Source: Bacteroidales bacterium (GTDB lineage Bacteria; Bacteroidota; Bacteroidia; Bacteroidales; P3). From it: a DNA stretch of 43,885 bases. Below the pieces are notes generated by a model that had not been told where the DNA came from, did no database searches, and worked only from the letters and a program-made list of their open reading frames with translations. Shown piece after piece: positions 40,506 through 43,885 of this stretch; the stretch's first letter is position 1; every line of letters begins with the position of its first letter. Both the position numbers and the translations under genes were made by a program. The stretch spans positions 1 to 43,885 of the forward strand of contig JAGCVD010000006.1 in NCBI GenBank assembly GCA_017962545.1. Direction: 5' to 3'.

Positions 40506-41447
40506 TCAGTCGAACATGACGCCAGGGTTCATGGTTGAGGGAGAACTCCAATCGATGCCGTACTTCGCCAGCACGGCACGTTTGACGGACCAGTATTCGA
40601 AGCAGAAGCCCATGCAGCGAGATTCCTCCTTGAGGCGTCGGTCGCACTCTTTCTCAACCTTGTAGATAATCTCTTCCCACTGGGGCGTTCTCTCCACGGG
40701 GTCGAACAAGAGGTGCGCATTGACATAGTCGACCCACCATTCCATGGTCACGGTCGGGTCGATATAGAAGTCAAGCTCGTTCTGTATGCGGTCGGCTTCC
40801 GGCACACCGAGGACGTGTGAGGAGTCGATGGGTTCGTCGTCGGCCGTCTGTGCTTTCATGGCCAGTTTCCTGAGTTGCAGGAATTCCAGACACAGCCTGG
40901 GTACATCACGGGTGTTCAGAAGGTCTTCCAGGAATATGGCGTCGCAGCAGGCCATGATGCCGGTAGCGTCGATATGCTGTCCTTCGATGGGGAAGGATTT
41001 GTTTAATAACTCATACATCTCGCGGGCAAGCGGGATGTTTTTCCAGACGGGATGCCAATCCTCCTTGGCGTTCTTCCTCATTCTCTTGATGAGGGTGAGA
41101 ATCCTTTTGACGGTCTTCTCCTCGTCGGTGGGCGTCTGTTTCTCTTTTATACTCACAAGGTAACTCTCCGCCTCATACAGATAGGGATTGTCCATTCGGA
41201 TTACTGGCGAATGCCAGATATGTCCGGGAGTTACGGTGACAGGCTCGTCGTCATCGAAGAACCGGAACACCAGCTTGCCTTCTTTGAACGAAATAACATC
41301 GACCCTCATCTCTTTTCCGAGGATCTCGAACAAGTTGTAGCCGGGGACGAGCTTCTCTGTGGCGACCTTTCTCATGTAGGTTCCGTTGTTGGCAATTCCC
41401 ATGTCGTTCGTTTGCCAACTGCATCCAACTTTTACTTCATATTCCAT
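40506..41447 (-). CDS. Conserved-looking protein of unknown function
   Basis: 313 residues, soluble, no signal peptide. The N-terminal 85 residues (MEYEVKVGCSWQTNDMGIANNGTY ... VTPGHIWHSPVI) look like a small beta domain. A basic helical segment follows (KRILTLIKRMRKNAKEDWHPVWKNIPLAREMYELL). The rest is helical, ending ECDRRLKEESRCMGFCFEYWSVKRAVLAKYGIDWSSP, with several Cys and many Trp. No known motif. A very good promoter (41537-41568) precedes it, about 90 bases before the ATG. Its position between pepD and cutC gives no hint. Confidence 0.65.
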   Translation of the reverse strand: MEYEVKVGCSWQTNDMGIANNGTYMRKVATEKLVPGYNLFEILGKEMRVDVISFKEGKLVFRFFDDDEPVTVTPGHIWHSPVIRMDNPYLYEAESYLVSIKEKQTPTDEEKTVKRILTLIKRMRKNAKEDWHPVWKNIPLAREMYELLNKSFPIEGQHIDATGIMACCDAIFLEDLLNTRDVPRLCLEFLQLRKLAMKAQTADDEPIDSSHVLGVPEADRIQNELDFYIDPTVTMEWWVDYVNAHLLFDPVERTPQWEEIIYKVEKECDRRLKEESRCMGFCFEYWSVKRAVLAKYGIDWSSPSTMNPGVMFD

Positions 41448-41536
41448 AGGTTGAGGGTGGGTTTTGTTTGCTTATTGTTGTGGTAAAAGGTTGTGGGATA
41501 GTGTGTAATGGGGTGGTGGTGAAACAATGTCAGTTG

Positions 41537-41568
41537 CAAATATATTGATATTTTCCGATGTGTGCAAA
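41537..41568 (-). promoter_or_regulatory. Bacteroides-type promoter of the unknown gene at 40506-41447
   Basis: On minus, TTTG (41565-41568), 20 bases, TATATTTG (41537-41544). The leader of about 85 bases is G/C-poor on one side and CA-rich, with no clear structure. It overlaps the upstream part of the cutC promoter. Confidence 0.8.
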
Positions 41569-41576
41569 TTATTTTG

Positions 41577-41584
41577 TATTTTTG
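41577..41584 (+). promoter_or_regulatory. -7 box of cutC, directly before the start codon
   Basis: TATTTTTG ends four bases before the cutC ATG (41589). If transcription starts where it does at other such boxes, the message has almost no leader. Confidence 0.65.
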
Positions 41585-41588
41585 CAAT

Positions 41589-42293
41589 ATGATTAATGTT
41601 GAGATTTGCACGCCGTCGTTGGCATCGGCACAGGCGGCCAAAGAGGGTGGCGCACAGCGTATTGAGTTGTGCCGCAACCTCGAGTGTGGTGGTCTGACAC
41701 CTGCAGACGATGACATCGCCTATTGCGTGCATAAGTTGGGCTTGCTCACCCATGTGCTGGTGCGGCCCCGAGCAGGCAATTTCTGCAACACTCCCGACGA
41801 GGTGGCGGAGATAGAGCGCACCATTGTGCGCTGCAAGGCGCTGGGAGCTCACGCTGTGGTGATAGGCTTCCTCACAGCCGACGCCCGCATCGATGTGGAT
41901 CTTACGCGTCGCATGGTGCAGCTGGCAGCCCCCATGGAGGTGACCTTCCACCGCGCTTTCGACGAGGCCTGTCAAGACCCGTTGGAGGCCCTGCAAGCCA
42001 TCATCTCGTGCGGTTGCACACGCCTGCTTACTTCCGGCCAAGCTCCCACGGCCCTCGAAGGCGCTGATGTAATCAAGCATTTGGTTGATTATACTCATCA
42101 TTCATCATCTACCACTCACCGCTTCCAAATACTGGCCGGCAGTGGCGTGACGCCTTCCAATGTGTGCGAGTTGATAGCGAAGACGGGAGTGCACGAGGTC
42201 CATGGCTCCTGCAAGACCACGCTGCCTGACGGCACGGTGCAGACCGACGCCGTACAGGTGCGCCAGTTGATTGATAATATTAATTCGCTATGA
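41589..42293 (+). CDS. cutC: CutC family protein (historically copper homeostasis)
   Basis: 234 residues from the ATG at 41589 (MINVEICTPSLASAQAAKEGGAQRIELCRNLECGGLTPADDDIAY), the standard start. The TIM-barrel sequence continues LVRPRAGNFCNTPDEVAEIER, GAHAVVIGFLTADARIDVD, MEVTFHRAFDEACQDPLEAL, GCTRLLTSGQAPTALEG, FQILAGSGVTPSNV, and the last EVHGSC. The copper role in E. coli has been questioned, so the true function is open. About residues 168-178 (YTHHSSSTTHRF) are encoded by a heptad array, in a surface loop before the strand RFQILAGSGV. The stop overlaps the start of the next gene. Confidence 0.92.
   Translation: MINVEICTPSLASAQAAKEGGAQRIELCRNLECGGLTPADDDIAYCVHKLGLLTHVLVRPRAGNFCNTPDEVAEIERTIVRCKALGAHAVVIGFLTADARIDVDLTRRMVQLAAPMEVTFHRAFDEACQDPLEALQAIISCGCTRLLTSGQAPTALEGADVIKHLVDYTHHSSSTTHRFQILAGSGVTPSNVCELIAKTGVHEVHGSCKTTLPDGTVQTDAVQVRQLIDNINSL
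42093..42120 (+). repeat. Degenerate heptad array (ACTCATC type) inside cutC
   Basis: Four 7-base units: ACTCATC, ATTCATC, ATCTACC and ACTCACC, read as THHSSSTTH. It shares the word with the intergenic array at 4113-4140. Confidence 0.75.
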
Positions 42294-43885
42294 AGAGAAT
42301 AGTCCTATTGGCCATAAGTGTGCTGATGTTGGCTTCATGCCAGCGTGACCCGCATTTCATCACCGACAAGAAATATCGTGCCGAGGTCCATGTCGACTTC
42401 GAAACCCGAATGGCCGAGTTTCCGATGCTTCAGCTGCAGTTCGACACACTGTCCGCAATGGAGCGTGAGGCCATGGAGTTTCTCTACGCCTATATGCCGC
42501 TGAGCGACTTGGCGGACTATGAGCCAGAGTTCTACCTGCAGCAGGTGCGCTATGCTTTCAAGGCCCGTGAGGAGATGGCCTGGGGCAAGGACATCCCCGA
42601 GGATGTCTTCCGCCATTTCGTGCTGGTGTACCGCGTGAACAACGAGAACCTCGACACCGCCCGCATGGTCTTCTATCGCGAGTTGAAGGAGCGTGTGAAA
42701 GGGATGACCATTGAGGAGGCTGCCTTGGAAGTGAACCACTGGTGTCACGAGCATGTGGCTTACCGCGCCTCGGATAGCCGCACCTCGGCGCCGCTGGCCA
42801 CCATGCGCACGTCGTTAGGGCGTTGCGGCGAGGAGAGCACCTTCGCCGTCACAGCCCTCCGTGCCGTGGGCATTCCCGCCCGCCAGTGCTACACTCCCCG
42901 TTGGGCGCATTGCGACGACAACCACGCATGGGTGGAGGTATGGGTCGGGAACACGACCGAAGGGAGTGAACCATGCAACAAGAAGTGTTGCAACGGCGAG
43001 TGGAAGTTCCTCGGGGCCTGCGAGCCCGACCCCAAACTGAACATGGGCTGGTTCTCCGTGCCGAGCACCCGTTGCATGATGGTACACACCAAGGCCTTCG
43101 GCAAATACAAAGGCGACGAGGAAGTGGTAAAACGCACCAGTATGTTTTCCGAGTTGAACCTGCTGAGCCATTACGCTCCCACACGTCGTGTCACTGTCAC
43201 TGTAATTGACGGGAATGCCGACCCTGTCGAGGGTGCGCAGGTGAAGTTCAAGTTGTATAACTATGCCGAATACTACACTCTAGCTACCGTAACCACTGAT
43301 GTCGAGGGCAAGGCATCGCTCACCACCGGCCTAGGTGACCTTTTGATATGGGCGACCATGGGACAAACGGCGGACGGCGAGACTCTTTTCGCCTTCGAGA
43401 AAATTAATGTCCGCCAAGATACTACATTGACTTTGCGAACAGACTATGCTTTTAACTTGAAATATGATCAGTCGGTGAGAGTGTTTGAGATGCTTCCGCC
43501 TGTGGCAGGCGACCCCCAGGTGATGGCTACAGATGAGGAGACTGCCGCCAATGCCCAACGGCTGGCCTATGAGGACTCGCTGCGCAACGCCTACACCGCT
43601 ACGTTCCCGACGAGAGATGGTATTAACTGGCGTTATGATGATTGTGCCTGGGATTTCATTCGTAAAAGCGAAGGCAACTACAAAGAAATAATGAAATTCC
43701 TCAACATGCACTTCCAATTTGAGGACGAAGGAGATGATTGTCGACCATACGAACCTACACATCTGTACAATTACCTTGGTACTTTCAGTGACAAAGACTT
43801 GCGCGATATCACATGTGATGTTCTTGCTGCCCATTGGTCGGAGTGTGTTAATGGAGAAGTATGTGTCAAAGGCCTTATGCCGGCC
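42290..43885 (+). CDS. Transglutaminase-like lipoprotein (C-terminus outside window)
   Basis: 532 codons are open to the window end, so the gene is partial at the 3' side. The N-terminus is a lipoprotein signal (MKRIVLLAISVLMLASC, Cys17). A helical region (30-150) precedes the transglutaminase core: RTSLGRCGEESTFAVTALRAVGIPARQCYTPRWAH with the likely catalytic Cys, DDNHAWVEVWV with the His, and FLGACEPDP with the Asp. A beta-sandwich follows (RVTVTVIDGNADPVEGAQVKFKLYNY...). In Bacteroidota such proteins are exported and thought to act as peptidases or to cleave cross-links rather than form them; the substrate is unknown. The ATG overlaps the cutC stop (ATGA). Confidence 0.85.
   Translation, partial: MKRIVLLAISVLMLASCQRDPHFITDKKYRAEVHVDFETRMAEFPMLQLQFDTLSAMEREAMEFLYAYMPLSDLADYEPEFYLQQVRYAFKAREEMAWGKDIPEDVFRHFVLVYRVNNENLDTARMVFYRELKERVKGMTIEEAALEVNHWCHEHVAYRASDSRTSAPLATMRTSLGRCGEESTFAVTALRAVGIPARQCYTPRWAHCDDNHAWVEVWVGNTTEGSEPCNKKCCNGEWKFLGACEPDPKLNMGWFSVPSTRCMMVHTKAFGKYKGDEEVVKRTSMFSELNLLSHYAPTRRVTVTVIDGNADPVEGAQVKFKLYNYAEYYTLATVTTDVEGKASLTTGLGDLLIWATMGQTADGETLFAFEKINVRQDTTLTLRTDYAFNLKYDQSVRVFEMLPPVAGDPQVMATDEETAANAQRLAYEDSLRNAYTATFPTRDGINWRYDDCAWDFIRKSEGNYKEIMKFLNMHFQFEDEGDDCRPYEPTHLYNYLGTFSDKDLRDITCDVLAAHWSECVNGEVCVKGLMPA

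Noticed and set aside
38779-40647. 622-codon open frame on the minus strand opposite pepD and yidD
   Set aside because: It lies antisense to two clearly identified genes and crosses the pepD promoter; no motif or start site supports it.

Overview
The window looks like a chromosomal segment from a strictly anaerobic member of the Bacteroidota, probably an uncultured gut or rumen Bacteroidales. The grounds are many promoters of the Bacteroides type (TTTG, 19-20 bases, TAnnTTTG), two proteins with type IX secretion (T9SS) sorting domains, a TonB-dependent receptor, a type III glutamine synthetase, the gene order DUF4271-hemD-rnpA-yidD, and anaerobe enzymes (indolepyruvate:ferredoxin oxidoreductase, rubrerythrin, rubredoxin fusion). 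Coding DNA is G+C rich by eye (about 60%). Promoters, the small RNA and one secreted-protein gene (25714-26307) are A+T rich.

Layout. 1-1960 (minus): iorB (partial) and iorA. 2045-3875 (minus): a three-gene cassette of PqqD-like protein, HPr-kinase-like P-loop protein and an S26 peptidase fused to VanZ. 4374-6603 (plus): pyrH, frr, birA. 6600-13861 (minus): a long co-directional run of ptb, a small PAS protein, TonB receptor, an orphan HsdR-N-like nuclease-fold protein, ECF sigma, membrane anti-sigma-like protein, a small secreted protein and a T9SS type B surface protein; the last four are coupled by overlapping start/stop codons. 14004-18018 (plus): glycosyltransferase, S9 peptidase, ribE, HAD phosphatase. 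18027-22369 (minus): plsC-like gene and purL. 22627-25646 (plus): tRNA-Ser(UGA), serS, flavin reductase-rubredoxin fusion, lipoprotein, ferritin, terminator. 25714-26565 (minus): A+T-rich secreted protein preceded by a structured small RNA of about 190 bases. 26688-28461 (plus): rubrerythrin and lpxK. 28472-33015 (minus): hisS, outer-membrane protein, type III glutamine synthetase. 33192-40485 (plus): gingipain-family peptidase, DUF4271, hemD with a histone-like tail, rnpA, yidD, pepD. 40506-41447 (minus): unknown protein. 41589-43885 (plus): cutC and a transglutaminase-like lipoprotein cut by the window end.

The least expected signal is a layer of short repeats on top of ordinary genes. Degenerate tandem arrays, usually 28 bases (4 x 7), each with a different heptamer, lie inside or at the 5' edge of coding regions (8372, 9814, 12358, 24487, 33941, 42093) and once between genes (4113). 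Arrays with a 9-base period add tripeptide repeats such as Asp-Leu-Lys to birA (once) and purL (three times), mostly in linkers or loops. A related family of inverted repeats built from AGTTAAG-like words sits between co-directional genes (231, 5091, 12842, 27230, plus half copies at 12424 and 16744), and two of these copies share a 28-base module at 26/28 identity. I know of no named element that fits. The other candidates for new biology are the PqqD/HPrK-like/S26-VanZ cassette, the small RNA at 26375-26565, and the lysine/alanine-rich tail on HemD.
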